64,000 bases of DNA from Staphylococcus schweitzeri (GTDB lineage: Bacteria > Bacillota > Bacilli > Staphylococcales > Staphylococcaceae), in NCBI RefSeq assembly GCF_002902405.1, contig NZ_PPQS01000039.1, positions 162,179 to 226,178 of the forward strand, in the 5' to 3' direction. Positions 27,729-37,949 of this stretch are shown piece by piece. The notes below the pieces were generated by a model. The model saw only the letters and a list, made by a program, of their open reading frames with translations, ran no database searches and was not told where the DNA came from. How positions within the stretch are numbered: the first letter of the stretch is position 1; every line of letters starts with the position of its first letter. The position numbers and the translations under genes are program-made.

Positions 27729-30359
27729 TTATTTCGCATCATACCAAGTTGCACCATAACTTGAATCTACTTTTAATGGAACATCTAACTGTAAAGCATT
27801 TTCCATAATATCTTCAACGAAGTCACTAAATGATTCAACTTCCGATTTAGGCACTTCAAAGATTAATTCATCATGTACTTGTAATAATAGTTTAGCTTGG
27901 TATGTTGTGTCTTTCATTTTTTCTGCAAATTTAACCATTGCTAATTTAATGATATCTGCTGCACTGCCTTGAATTGGTGTATTCATTGCTGTACGTTCTG
28001 CAAATCCACGCAAGTTAAAATTACGGCTCGTTATGTCAGGTATATATCTACGACGATGTAATAACGTTTCAACATAACCTAATGCTTTAGCATCCTTAAC
28101 AATATCAGACATATATTGTTTTACACCTGGGAAACTTGCCAAATAGTCATCAATAAATGCTTTCGCTTTTTTCCTAGTGATACCTAAGCTTTGACTTAAA
28201 CCATAGTCACTTATTCCATAAACTATACCAAAGTTAACGGCTTTTGCTTGTCGACGCATTAAACTATCAACTTGATCCGCTTCAACTCCAAACACTTTCA
28301 TGGCAGTTGCTGTATGAATATCATCACCATTAATAAATGCTTCTTTCATACTCTCATCTTGTGTAATATGCGCTAGCACACGTAATTCGATTTGAGAGTA
28401 GTCAGCTGATAATATAACACTATCTTTAGACGTTGGTTTAAATGCTTTTCTAATTTTACGTCCTTCTTCAAGTCTAACTGGAATATTTTGCAAGTTTGGA
28501 TCTATACTTGATAAGCGACCTGTTTGAGCTAATGTTTGATTAAAACGTGTATGAATACGTTGATCATCACTTATCACTTTTTGTAATCCTTCAACATAAG
28601 TCGATTGTAATTTTGATAATTGACGATATTCTAAAATAGAATCAATTATTGGATGGTCACCTTGCAATTGTTCTAAAACATCAACTGCTGTTGAATAACC
28701 TGTCTTCGTCTTTTTAATAACTGGTAATTTCAATGTTTCAAACAACACAACACCTAATTGTTTTGGCGAATTAATGTTAAATACTTCACCAGCAGCCTCA
28801 TGAATATTTTTTATTAAAACATCTAATTTTTGTTGGATTTCGATCTCCATTTCCTTTAAATCATTAATGTCAGTATATATACCTGTTTCTTCCATTTCAC
28901 TTAAAATTTGAGCAAGAGGTAGTTCTAAATCAGCTAATAGTTCAACTTGATTATATTCTTCTAACTGCTTATCCATATTTGGTTTTGAAAAATAAATCGC
29001 ATCAGTAATAGACGCTACATATGGATTTAAAACATCATCTTCAGGTACTTTAAATTTTTTACCTTTACCATAAATACTAATATCATCTTTTACAAAACTT
29101 TGACCATATAAGGAAACGACTGATTGAACGTCACTAATTGTGCGTGATGGATCAATAATATAACTAGCTAACATAATATCGAAAGTAATATTTTGAATTT
29201 TTATGTTTAAGCGGTGAGATGCAACGTATGTTTTTTTCGCGTCATAAACAACTTTTTTCGTCTTTGGATTCTCCAACCATTTAACTAATTCTTCATGTTT
29301 CTTTATATCTTCAGCATTAATAACTACATGTTTATCGCCTGTAAACAAAGAGAATTTTAAAATATTGTCTTTCAAATAATTGCCACCGTCTAGTTCTAAA
29401 TGAATTGCAGCTTCTTTTAATGAACCAAAGTCCACTTTGTCAAATGTTGTATCTATATCAAAAGTCTTCTCTTCTGATTCCTCTTTACCTATTGTTTGAT
29501 CTAAGTCACCTAGTAATTGTTTGAATTCTAACTTCTTAAATAATTCAATTTTTTCTTGTTGGTCATCTTGATTAGTCATTAATGTATCTTCTAAGCAAAC
29601 TTCTATTGGACTATCCACATTAATCGTCGCTAATTCTTTACTCATTAATGCATCTTCTTTACTATTTTCAAGTTTCTCTTTTAACTTTTTACCTGAAACT
29701 TCATCTAGATGCTCATAAACACCTTCTACTGTATTAAATTGATTTAATAATTTAATAGCCGTTTTTTCACCAACACCTGCGACACCCGGAATGTTATCAG
29801 ATGAATCTCCCATTAAACCTTTCATATCAACAATTTGACTAGGTGTTAATCCATTATATTTTTCCGCTATAAATTCAGGCGTATAATGGTCTACATCAGT
29901 AACACCTTTTTTAGTGTAATAAATTGTTACATTGTCAGTAGCAAGCTGAGTTAAATCTCGATCTCCAGTAATGATAATTGTTTGAAATCCTGCCTTATCT
30001 GCTTCTTTGCTTAATGTACCAATAATGTCGTCTGCCTCATAATTATCTAATTCATAACGTTTAATATGATAAGCATCTAATAGTTGACGTATATATGGAA
30101 ACTGCTCACTTAATTCTGGTGGCGTCTTTTGACGACCACCTTTATACTCACTGTACTTTTCGTGTCTGAAAGTTGTTTTACCTGCATCAAACGCAACTAA
30201 AAAATGATCTGGTTTTTCTTCTTTTAAAATTTTCTCTAATAACATAGCAAAACCATATACAGCATTAGTATGAATGCCAGCTTTGTTTGATAACAAAGGT
30301 AACGCATAAAAAGCTCTAAAACTTAAGCTATTACCATCAATTAATACTAATTTATTCAC
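27729..30359 (-). CDS. polA: DNA polymerase I
   Basis: Repair and Okazaki-fragment polymerase with 5' nuclease activity. The 876-residue protein has an N-terminal FEN-type 5' nuclease (about 1-290, DGNSLSFRAFYALP and ITGDRDLTQL), a 3'-5' exonuclease-like domain (about 310-470) that lacks the DxE metal motif, and a family A polymerase with motif A ADYSQIELRVLA, RRQAKAVNFGIVYG in the O helix, and motif C QVHDELIFEVP. Loss of proofreading residues is usual for Bacillus-type Pol I. It heads polA-mutM-coaE. Confidence 0.97.
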   Translation of the reverse strand: MNKLVLIDGNSLSFRAFYALPLLSNKAGIHTNAVYGFAMLLEKILKEEKPDHFLVAFDAGKTTFRHEKYSEYKGGRQKTPPELSEQFPYIRQLLDAYHIKRYELDNYEADDIIGTLSKEADKAGFQTIIITGDRDLTQLATDNVTIYYTKKGVTDVDHYTPEFIAEKYNGLTPSQIVDMKGLMGDSSDNIPGVAGVGEKTAIKLLNQFNTVEGVYEHLDEVSGKKLKEKLENSKEDALMSKELATINVDSPIEVCLEDTLMTNQDDQQEKIELFKKLEFKQLLGDLDQTIGKEESEEKTFDIDTTFDKVDFGSLKEAAIHLELDGGNYLKDNILKFSLFTGDKHVVINAEDIKKHEELVKWLENPKTKKVVYDAKKTYVASHRLNIKIQNITFDIMLASYIIDPSRTISDVQSVVSLYGQSFVKDDISIYGKGKKFKVPEDDVLNPYVASITDAIYFSKPNMDKQLEEYNQVELLADLELPLAQILSEMEETGIYTDINDLKEMEIEIQQKLDVLIKNIHEAAGEVFNINSPKQLGVVLFETLKLPVIKKTKTGYSTAVDVLEQLQGDHPIIDSILEYRQLSKLQSTYVEGLQKVISDDQRIHTRFNQTLAQTGRLSSIDPNLQNIPVRLEEGRKIRKAFKPTSKDSVILSADYSQIELRVLAHITQDESMKEAFINGDDIHTATAMKVFGVEADQVDSLMRRQAKAVNFGIVYGISDYGLSQSLGITRKKAKAFIDDYLASFPGVKQYMSDIVKDAKALGYVETLLHRRRYIPDITSRNFNLRGFAERTAMNTPIQGSAADIIKLAMVKFAEKMKDTTYQAKLLLQVHDELIFEVPKSEVESFSDFVEDIMENALQLDVPLKVDSSYGATWYDAK

Positions 30360-30550
30360 TATTTTAACCTCCAGAACTAATTTATTTATATTTTAGCATA
30401 TTCGTCAGCCATGTCGTAATTAAAGAAACTATTACTTATATTATTTGTGATTCATCAATTTTCAGCACTTTAATTTTCGGAAAATACAAACTAATTATTG
30501 TAGCAAATGAAATCTATCCATCAATGTATAGATTTATTTTTGAGTCATAC

Positions 30551-30590
30551 CAAAAAGGCATAAGCATGATAATACGAACATGCTTATGCC
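30551..30590 (-). terminator. Terminator after the unknown membrane protein gene
   Basis: GGCATAAGCATG (30557-30568) and CATGCTTATGCC (30579-30590) form a perfect 12-bp stem; on the minus strand it is followed by TTTTTGG. It lies 31 bases past the gene's stop and upstream of polA. Confidence 0.9.
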
Positions 30591-30620
30591 TCATCAATTA
30601 AGTTTGTAATTAAAATTCAC

Positions 30621-32108
30621 TTATGATTCATCTGAACCAAAAGGTATATATTTAACTTTAGTCATTTTTGGTAATTCTTCATAATTGTTAAACCACTCTT
30701 GATAGTTCTTATTTATTGGTGATGGATGATGCATATAATGCTCGAATGGTAGTGACTCAACAGTATAAACTTCTTGACGTGGATGGTCTTTAATTTGTTG
30801 TTTTAATAACTGAATTCTTTGTTCATGTTCAAAATGTACATAACTAAATGCACTTAAATACACCATTGCTAATGCTATAGCGGTACCTTTAATATACTTG
30901 ATACTAATCGTTTTATATTTTCGAAATTCTTTTATTAAAATTATCAAAATAATGGCATGTAAAGTATATACGACTAAAAAGTTACCTGGTTCAATTGGTG
31001 TTACAATGACTAGTGCCATTGCTGCAATAAAAATTGAAATAAGTAATATATATAGTGTGATTTGCGTTTTTTGGTCAGTTATACATAGATATATTCCGAC
31101 AAACAATGATAACAAAAAATAACTACACACAATAATATTCACAAAACTAACTAAACCAATATCTGTGTTTTTATTCAGTAAAAATTGATTGTAGAACAGT
31201 AAATAATACACAGGTAAAGTGATAAATCCAATCATTATAATTCTGCGTTTTAATAAAGTTAAATGTAAATAACGCTCACTTCGTAGTAAAAGATATATAA
31301 TTATTGCAGAAATCATGCATAAAATGATGATCTGACTAAAAATCACACCATAAGGGAGTGATGTCGATATCATTTCCGCAAATTTAGAAAAGATACCTTG
31401 ATTATTAGAAACATGTTGATATTCAGAACCTTCGAATAAGATTTTACGATAATTGGGATTTGAAAACATAATAATTGTACCAATAGTTGCAATCATAAAT
31501 GAAAACAATAACTTATAATTAAGCATACGATTCGCCGTAAAATCATATAAAAATGCTAATATTAAAATTAAACAATTAAAAAGCGTTACATTTTCCATGA
31601 ATAACTGTCCAAAAAAGCATAATACATAAAATAAAACTGTAATAGCGACGGGTTGTTTCCTCTTATATATAATTGCATTGATACAATAATAAATTATATA
31701 TAGAGATATTAGAGTTGACGTTGCATAATTGTAAAATCCAGCAAACCACCCATACGTATCAGCATAAATTGTACTAGGCATAATTAGCATTAGAGAAAAT
31801 GCTAATAAATAATAACTCGCCCAATCTTTACATTGTGTAATAAGCATAATCATCCAAATGATACCTGTGCTAATAAGACCAAATGACAGCCAACGCAACC
31901 AGCTTACATGGACGGCTATTATTTCAAAGATATTTCCAATGTAACGGCCATTTAGCGATGCAAAACCCACTTTTAAAATATCAGTATTGTAATTGCTAAA
32001 CCATTGCAAATCATCGTGCATAAGTGGTAATAGAATACCCATAAAAGTATAAAACAATAATATCGCAATTAATATCATAGTTGTTTTGTGTAGTTGAATT
32101 GTTTTCAC
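30621..32108 (-). CDS. Polytopic membrane protein of unknown function (GT-C-like layout)
   Basis: A 495-residue integral membrane protein with about eleven hydrophobic segments and a short C-terminal soluble tail of about 70 residues (HPRQEVYTVESLPFEHYMHH onward). The first loop carries acidic and aromatic residues (MHDDLQWFSNYNTDILK, around residues 32-48), a layout seen in GT-C-type glycosyltransferases and the DUF6056-like family; this is a resemblance, not an assignment. GTG at 32108 was chosen because GAGG lies nine bases upstream; a TTG 15 bases earlier overlaps that site. It lies alone between phoR and polA with its own terminator. B. subtilis has no gene here. Confidence 0.72.
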   Translation of the reverse strand: MKTIQLHKTTMILIAILLFYTFMGILLPLMHDDLQWFSNYNTDILKVGFASLNGRYIGNIFEIIAVHVSWLRWLSFGLISTGIIWMIMLITQCKDWASYYLLAFSLMLIMPSTIYADTYGWFAGFYNYATSTLISLYIIYYCINAIIYKRKQPVAITVLFYVLCFFGQLFMENVTLFNCLILILAFLYDFTANRMLNYKLLFSFMIATIGTIIMFSNPNYRKILFEGSEYQHVSNNQGIFSKFAEMISTSLPYGVIFSQIIILCMISAIIIYLLLRSERYLHLTLLKRRIIMIGFITLPVYYLLFYNQFLLNKNTDIGLVSFVNIIVCSYFLLSLFVGIYLCITDQKTQITLYILLISIFIAAMALVIVTPIEPGNFLVVYTLHAIILIILIKEFRKYKTISIKYIKGTAIALAMVYLSAFSYVHFEHEQRIQLLKQQIKDHPRQEVYTVESLPFEHYMHHPSPINKNYQEWFNNYEELPKMTKVKYIPFGSDES

Positions 32109-32123
32109 TTTATCAATCCTCAA

Positions 32124-32521
32124 ATCTAGTTAAATTTTCCTCAACTTGAAGGTTGAAAAATTAAATCACTGTTTAGAGTTAGCTATCATTTTCACCTATT
32201 CATGTCTTCTCAATCAAATTAGATAAACGAGGTATTTAAGTTCACTTATCTTCACTATATAAAATTCGCCCCTCGCCTTAATACATATACGAATTTATAT
32301 ACCTAATTTTAAAATATTTGAATTAAGTTTTATTTTCTTTCAATTAAAACTTTCCACTTTTTTCTCATAAGCATCTATTTTTAGTCCACTTCTAAAATTT
32401 CTTTATTATAATAAATATATTATAAAATTGCTTAATTCACAACAATCTATTGTGTTGTAATGTGTTCAATATTAAATCTAGTTACATCATTACTTAATTT
32501 ATTCAGTTCATTACATAATGA
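32124..32521 (-). other. Gene-free AT-rich stretch between phoR and the membrane protein
   Basis: About 400 bases with no convincing coding frame. The right end is the phoR terminator. Near 32441-32460 there is an imperfect palindrome ACAACAAT...ATTGTGTTGT with one extra base. A promoter for the membrane protein gene must lie here, but no clear consensus boxes were seen. Confidence 0.5.
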
Positions 32522-32564
32522 AAAAGGTAACAACAACGTGAAAAACACGTGCTGTTACCTTTAC
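32522..32564 (-). terminator. Terminator after phoP-phoR
   Basis: AAAGGTAACA...CACGTG on one side pairs with its complement around AAAAA, and the minus strand continues with TTTTTC. It begins a few bases after the phoR stop. Confidence 0.88.
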
Positions 32565-32569
32565 ATTGT

Positions 32570-34234
32570 CTATGCTTTATAATCTTTTAAGGTGACTTTA
32601 AAAGTTGAACCTTGTCCAACTTGACTACTAACTTCAATGTTTCCTTGGTGAGCTTCAACGATATGCTTTGTAATAGATAATCCAAGTCCAGTTCCACCCG
32701 AGTCACGACTTCGCGCCTTATCTACTCTATAAAACCTTTCAAAAATTCGTTGTTGATCCTCTGATTTAATACCAATACCAAAATCTTGCACTTCAAAAAC
32801 AACGTTGAAATCGTCACGATATACACGAACGTCAATTTCTCCATTTTCAAATGAATAATTAATCGCATTTGTTAACAAGTTCGTAATGACTTGCGCGATT
32901 TTACTTTCTTGTGCTTTTACAATAACATCTGTTTGTATATCTGTATGAATTTTAATATTTTTTTGATTTGCTTGCGTCATCATATTATTTATAATGCGTT
33001 TTGTTAAATCTGATAAATTCATATATTCTATGTCTAGCTCAGCATGTTGTTCGATATGAGATAAGTCTAATAGGTCTGTGACAAGAGATTCAATTCTGTT
33101 TGATTCTTTTAAAATAATGTTTAAAAACATATCTAATGATTCTGAATCATTTTTAGCACCATCAATTAGTGTTTCTGCAAAACCTTTAATTGAAGTAATC
33201 GGCGTCTTCAATTCATGCGAAACATTTGCCACAAATTCCCGTCTTAAATTTTCAAGTTGTTTTAAATTTGTAATATCATGCATAACCACAAGAATACCCT
33301 GTAAACTTTTTTGTGATCTCGTTAAAATCGGTACACATGAAATATCAAAATACTTGGTGTGTACTGTATTAATTGATACTTCTAATTGTTCGTAAATTGG
33401 TTTTTCAATTTTAAAACTTTCTAAAATTAACTGTTCTATTTCTGTATTTACATAACCATGGTAGCTTATTTGTTCAATATTATGTGAAATATTAAATTGT
33501 TCATAATATGCTTTATTCGCTACTACAATTTTCCCATTACGATCTATCATTAAAATTGCGCTCGGAATATTTTCAATCGTCGTTTTTAATCGATTGGATT
33601 GAATTTTTTGCTCGTTATTTAACTTTTGAAGACGTCTTGCTAAATCATTGGTTGATACAAAAAGCGCTTTAGTCTCAACAACATTACTTTCTGGTACACG
33701 AATGTGATAATAACCATTTGCTAATAGTTGTGTTGCATATGTCACCTCTTGAATAGGACGGATTAATGTTCGTTTAAAACTACGACTCGCAAAATAGAGA
33801 CAAATAAGGACTATTAAGCAAGTTAGAACTAAGTATTTCCACAATGTCCAATGCATTTCAGAGATATCACTGTTGTAACCTTTAATCCAAACATGATAAT
33901 CGTTAACTTTCTTATTAAAAGTAAAAATATCTTTATTCTGAATATAACTTTCTTCAGTCTTTATTGCTTTCAATTGACCACTTTTAAAAACATTTTCATC
34001 ATTTTTAGTAATCAATAAATCTACATTCTGTTGCTTGACAATTTTTTTAAGTTTATTGATTTCATTATCTTGTAATAAATATATATAGGATCTTGCATCT
34101 GTAGCTAGAGCTTGTTCATGTTTTTCAGATAAGACGTAAGTGATGGAAGCATGAATAATAATACCTAATGTGACAAAGCTGATAATCAAAATTGTACTTA
34201 TCAACAACATTAGGCGATGGTGAAACTTCATCAT
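32570..34234 (-). CDS. phoR: Phosphate-sensing histidine kinase PhoR
   Basis: Membrane sensor of the phosphate-starvation two-component system. The 554-residue protein has TM1 (about 8-30), an extracytoplasmic domain of roughly 100 residues, TM2 (about 132-150), HAMP (151-203), PAS (about 221-325), the phosphoacceptor H340 in NVSHELKTPITS, N-box NLLTNAINYS and G2 box GTGLGLSI. The start overlaps the phoP stop (TAATG), so the pair is translationally coupled. In related bacteria PhoR phosphorylates PhoP when phosphate is low. Confidence 0.96.
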   Translation of the reverse strand: MMKFHHRLMLLISTILIISFVTLGIIIHASITYVLSEKHEQALATDARSYIYLLQDNEINKLKKIVKQQNVDLLITKNDENVFKSGQLKAIKTEESYIQNKDIFTFNKKVNDYHVWIKGYNSDISEMHWTLWKYLVLTCLIVLICLYFASRSFKRTLIRPIQEVTYATQLLANGYYHIRVPESNVVETKALFVSTNDLARRLQKLNNEQKIQSNRLKTTIENIPSAILMIDRNGKIVVANKAYYEQFNISHNIEQISYHGYVNTEIEQLILESFKIEKPIYEQLEVSINTVHTKYFDISCVPILTRSQKSLQGILVVMHDITNLKQLENLRREFVANVSHELKTPITSIKGFAETLIDGAKNDSESLDMFLNIILKESNRIESLVTDLLDLSHIEQHAELDIEYMNLSDLTKRIINNMMTQANQKNIKIHTDIQTDVIVKAQESKIAQVITNLLTNAINYSFENGEIDVRVYRDDFNVVFEVQDFGIGIKSEDQQRIFERFYRVDKARSRDSGGTGLGLSITKHIVEAHQGNIEVSSQVGQGSTFKVTLKDYKA

Positions 34235-34935
34235 TATTCTTTTGGTCTTTCTAATTTATAGCCTAAACCACGTACTGTTTTAATGAGTTGTGGCTTCTTA
34301 GGATTATCTTCTAATTTATCTCTTAGGTGGCTAATATGGACATCAACGATTCTTGAATCTCCAGCAAATTCATAATTCCATACTGTATTTAACATGTGCT
34401 CTCTCGTAATAACTCTGCCTTGTCTTTCTATTAAATAAAGTAATAGTTCAAATTCTTTCGGAGTTAGCTCCAACAACTCATTGTGCTTATATACTTCGAA
34501 ATAATCTGGTCTAATTCGTATTGATCCGATAGTAATATCATCTTCAATTTCTTCTACTTCTTTTACAAATTGCGAACGTCTTAAAATTGCTTTCACACGT
34601 GCAACAACTTCTCTAGGTGAAAAAGGTTTAGTCATATAGTCATCCGCGCCTAATTCTAAGCCTAAGACCCGATCAAATTCATCATTTTTTGCCGTTAACA
34701 TTAATATAGGGACTAAATTTTTATTTGTTCTAACTGTCTTACATACTTCAATGCCATCTTTCTTTGGTAACATAACATCTAAAATAATTAAATCCGGCTG
34801 TTCATTTTCTACCTTTTCTAAAGCTTCATCACCATCAAACGCGACAACAACTTCATAACCAGCAGTTTCTAAGTTATATTTAAGTAATGTTACGATTGAA
34901 TGTTCGTCATCTACTACCAACACTTTTTGCGACAT
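34234..34935 (-). CDS. phoP: Phosphate response regulator PhoP
   Basis: OmpR-family response regulator, 233 residues. The receiver has the acidic pocket D9/D10, phosphoacceptor D53 in LIILDVMLP and K103 in MTKPFSPRE; the C-terminal winged helix (about 130-230) contains the ELTPKEFELLLYLI and VDVHISHLRDKLE motifs. It is the first gene of phoP-phoR. Upstream of it lies a 230-base AT-rich gap ending at the icd terminator; no clear PhoP box was identified. Confidence 0.97.
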   Translation of the reverse strand: MSQKVLVVDDEHSIVTLLKYNLETAGYEVVVAFDGDEALEKVENEQPDLIILDVMLPKKDGIEVCKTVRTNKNLVPILMLTAKNDEFDRVLGLELGADDYMTKPFSPREVVARVKAILRRSQFVKEVEEIEDDITIGSIRIRPDYFEVYKHNELLELTPKEFELLLYLIERQGRVITREHMLNTVWNYEFAGDSRIVDVHISHLRDKLEDNPKKPQLIKTVRGLGYKLERPKE

Positions 34936-35114
34936 AGTATGCCTCCCTAACTTATAATTATATTTACATTATAACCGAACTTTTTATAAAAATAACATCC
35001 TACACATTATCTTTACACATTTTTTACATTGCTTTACATATAATCAAAAGTACACTTCATACTTATTTACCAATTTTAATATAATTACATTTTCAAATAA
35101 TACCTTCTATAATT

Positions 35115-35150
35115 AAAAAGATGAACCTAGCATTACATTTTGCCAGGCTC
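35115..35150 (-). terminator. Terminator after citZ-icd
   Basis: On the minus strand GAGCCTGGC pairs with GCTAGGTTC (two G-U pairs) and is followed by ATCTTTTT. It lies 17 bases after the icd stop. Confidence 0.75.
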
Positions 35151-35166
35151 ACCTACATTTATTATC

Positions 35167-36435
35167 TTATTTTAAATTTTTAATTAATTCATCTGCAAAA
35201 GCTGAAGTTGAAACTTCTTCAGCACCATCCATTAATCGAGCAAAATCATAAGTTACAACTTTGGAAGCAATAGTATCTTCAATAGATTCTGTAATCTTAT
35301 CTGCCGCTTCTTGCCATCCTAAATGCTCTAACATTAATACAGAACTTAAAATAACAGAAGATGGATTCACTTTATTTAAGCCAGCATATTTTGGTGCAGT
35401 ACCGTGTGTTGCTTCAAAAATAGCATGACCTGTTTCATAATTAATATTCGCACCTGGAGCAATACCTATACCACCAACTTGTGCTGCTAATGCATCTGAA
35501 ATGTAATCACCATTCAAATTCATTGTAGCTACAACATCATGCTCAGCTGGGCGCGTTAAAATTTGTTGTAAGAAGATATCAGCAATTGAGTCTTTAATGA
35601 TGATTTTGCCTTCTTTTTCAGCTTTTTCTTGTGCAGCATTTGCAACATCTTTGCCTTCTTTTTCAGCAATTTCATCATACTGTTGCCATGTAAAAACTTT
35701 ATCTCCAAATTCGTTTATCGCTAAATCATAACCCCATTGTTTAAATGAACCTTCAGTAAATTTCATAATATTACCTTTATGAACTAAAGTTACTGATTTA
35801 CGATTATTATCAATCGCATACTGGATTGCTGCTCTAACTAAACGTTCTGTTCCTTCTTTAGAAACTGGTTTAATACCAATACCTGAAGTTTCTGGGAATC
35901 TAATATTCGTAGCCCCCATTTCGTTTTGCAAGAAGTCAATTACTTTTTTAACCTCAGGTGTTCCTTCTTTAAATTCAATACCAGCATAGATATCTTCAGT
36001 ATTTTCTCGGAAAATAACCATATCTACATCTTGAGGACGTTTAACTGGTGATGGCACCCCTTTAAACCAACGTACAGGTCTCAAACAAGTAAATAAATCT
36101 AACTCTTGACGTAACGCTACATTTAAAGATCTAATACCGCCACCGATTGGCGTTGTTAATGGGCCTTTGACTGCAATTAAATATTCTTTAATTGTGTCAA
36201 GCGTTTCTTGTGGTAACCATTCGCCAGTTGTATCAAACGCTTTTTGACCTGCCAATACTTCTTTCCATTCAATGCGTTTTTCACCGTTATATGCCTTGTC
36301 AACTGCAGCATCTATAACACGACTTGCTGCCTCCCAAATATCTGGTCCAATACCATCACCAATAATAAATGGAATAATTGGTTCATTTGGTACATTTAAT
36401 CCTTCAGTTCCTTGAGTAATTTTTTCTGCAGTCAT
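35167..36435 (-). CDS. icd: Isocitrate dehydrogenase, NADP type
   Basis: TCA-cycle enzyme that makes 2-oxoglutarate and NADPH. The 422-residue protein has the substrate loop [10 protein letters not shown], whose serine is the AceK phosphorylation site in E. coli, and the C-terminal NADP region [12 protein letters not shown]. It is 45 bases downstream of citZ and forms the citZ-icd unit. The mdh gene that follows icd in B. subtilis is missing; the operon ends at a terminator. Confidence 0.97.
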   Translation of the reverse strand: MTAEKITQGTEGLNVPNEPIIPFIIGDGIGPDIWEAASRVIDAAVDKAYNGEKRIEWKEVLAGQKAFDTTGEWLPQETLDTIKEYLIAVKGPLTTPIGGGIRSLNVALRQELDLFTCLRPVRWFKGVPSPVKRPQDVDMVIFRENTEDIYAGIEFKEGTPEVKKVIDFLQNEMGATNIRFPETSGIGIKPVSKEGTERLVRAAIQYAIDNNRKSVTLVHKGNIMKFTEGSFKQWGYDLAINEFGDKVFTWQQYDEIAEKEGKDVANAAQEKAEKEGKIIIKDSIADIFLQQILTRPAEHDVVATMNLNGDYISDALAAQVGGIGIAPGANINYETGHAIFEATHGTAPKYAGLNKVNPSSVILSSVLMLEHLGWQEAADKITESIEDTIASKVVTYDFARLMDGAEEVSTSAFADELIKNLK

Positions 36436-36480
36436 AGTTATTTTACCTCCAAAATTTACATCTTCATTTTAATTTTTTGA

Positions 36481-37602
36481 TTATTTTCTTTCTTCAAGCG
36501 GAATATATTTACGATTAGTTTCGCCAATATATTTTGCTCTAGGACGCATAATTCTGTTGTCTTTATATTGTTCTAAAATGTGAGCAATCCATCCTGCAGA
36601 ACGACTTACTGCAAAGATTGGCGTGAATAAATCATGTGGTATTTCCATACAGTGATATACACTTGCACTATAAAAGTCAACGTTAGGAATTAGACCTTTT
36701 TCTTCAGCCATACGCTTTTCCATTTTTACTGACATTTCAAATAGTTCTTCACGACCAGCGTCTTTAGTAATTTGACGGCTCATTTCTCTTAAATATTTCG
36801 CTCTCGGATCGCCATCTTTGTATACGCGATGTCCGAAGCCCATTATTTTTTCTTTGTTAGCAAATTTTTCATCTAAATACGTATCGACATTATCTATTGA
36901 CCCGACTTCAGACAACATTGTCATAACTTGTTCATTTGCACCACCATGTAATGGACCTTTTAGTGATCCAACAGCAGCTACTATACCTGAATACATATCT
37001 GATAATGATGATACCGCACAACGTGCTGTAAATGCTGATGCGTTCAACTCATGGTCAGCATGTAAAATAAGTGCTTTGTTGAATGCCTCAACCTCAATAT
37101 CAGTTGGTATTTCCCCACGTAACATATATAAAAAGTTTGCTGCATAACTTAAGTCTGGATTTGGCTTAAGCGGTTCTTTATCCTGTCTCACTCTAGCAAA
37201 AGCTGTAACTAACGAAGCAACTTTAGCTTGAATTCGCATTGCTCTTTCATAACGATTTTCATCAGATTCGTTCTCTGCATCTGGATCAAAATGAGCAATA
37301 TATGATAGCGACGTACGTAATGCTGTCATTGGATGAACATGATCAGTTACATACTCCTCAAAATGTGTATATACACGAGGATTTAATGTCATGTATTGAT
37401 TTAATTTCCCCTTTAAATAAGCTAGCTCCTCTTTATTTGGCAATCTGTAATTCCATAATAGAAAAATAACTTCTTCAAATTGCGCATTTTCAGCTAGATC
37501 ATCAATATCATAGCCAGCATAAGTTAATTGACTATCAATAATTGAACTTATTTTAGTCTCCGCTGCAATAACCCCTTCTAAACCTCTTTGTAATTCTGCC
37601 AT
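36481..37602 (-). CDS. citZ: Citrate synthase II
   Basis: Condenses oxaloacetate and acetyl-CoA to citrate. The 373-residue protein of the short Gram-positive type has LHGGANE near residue 220 and GFGHRVYKDGDPRAK near residue 258, containing the catalytic histidines, and a C-terminal RPRAKYIGETNRKY. It is the first gene of citZ-icd. A cre-like site lies between its promoter and start codon, consistent with catabolite repression of the TCA cycle known in this group. Confidence 0.96.
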   Translation of the reverse strand: MAELQRGLEGVIAAETKISSIIDSQLTYAGYDIDDLAENAQFEEVIFLLWNYRLPNKEELAYLKGKLNQYMTLNPRVYTHFEEYVTDHVHPMTALRTSLSYIAHFDPDAENESDENRYERAMRIQAKVASLVTAFARVRQDKEPLKPNPDLSYAANFLYMLRGEIPTDIEVEAFNKALILHADHELNASAFTARCAVSSLSDMYSGIVAAVGSLKGPLHGGANEQVMTMLSEVGSIDNVDTYLDEKFANKEKIMGFGHRVYKDGDPRAKYLREMSRQITKDAGREELFEMSVKMEKRMAEEKGLIPNVDFYSASVYHCMEIPHDLFTPIFAVSRSAGWIAHILEQYKDNRIMRPRAKYIGETNRKYIPLEERK

Positions 37603-37629
37603 GATAAATTTCCCCTTTACTGTTTCTTT

Positions 37630-37679
37630 ATGAAATGGCTTTCAACTAATATTATAGCTAAACGTTATTCGTTTGTGAA
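37630..37679 (-). promoter_or_regulatory. citZ promoter with a downstream cre-like site
   Basis: Minus strand TTCACA (37674-37679), 17-base spacer, TATAAT (37651-37656). The segment TTGAAAGCCATTTCAT (37630-37645, minus strand) matches cre with one mismatch and starts about where transcription would begin, so CcpA could act as a block. Confidence 0.6.
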
Positions 37680-37949
37680 ATATAAAAACTGGCATTATAT
37701 ATACAGCAACTTTTTTGCAAATCTATGCAAATGTCACATAATAGCCACAAATAGCATTATTAAAGCTTTTTAAGGTTGCACTTTATCAACATTTTTTCTA
37801 ATTAAATAAAAATTTCAATTGGTTATTATATATGATTATAAAATCCAAAGTATATTAACATGGAATTTTACACATTTTTACCAAAAATAATTGTATATAT
37901 CCTAATATAAGTGCATAATAAACATATCTATATTTAAGGGAGATGTCTT

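Noticed and set aside
27729..30359. Damaged polA because the proofreading motif is missing
   Set aside because: Absence of the DxE motif is normal for Pol I of Bacillus and relatives; the frame is intact.
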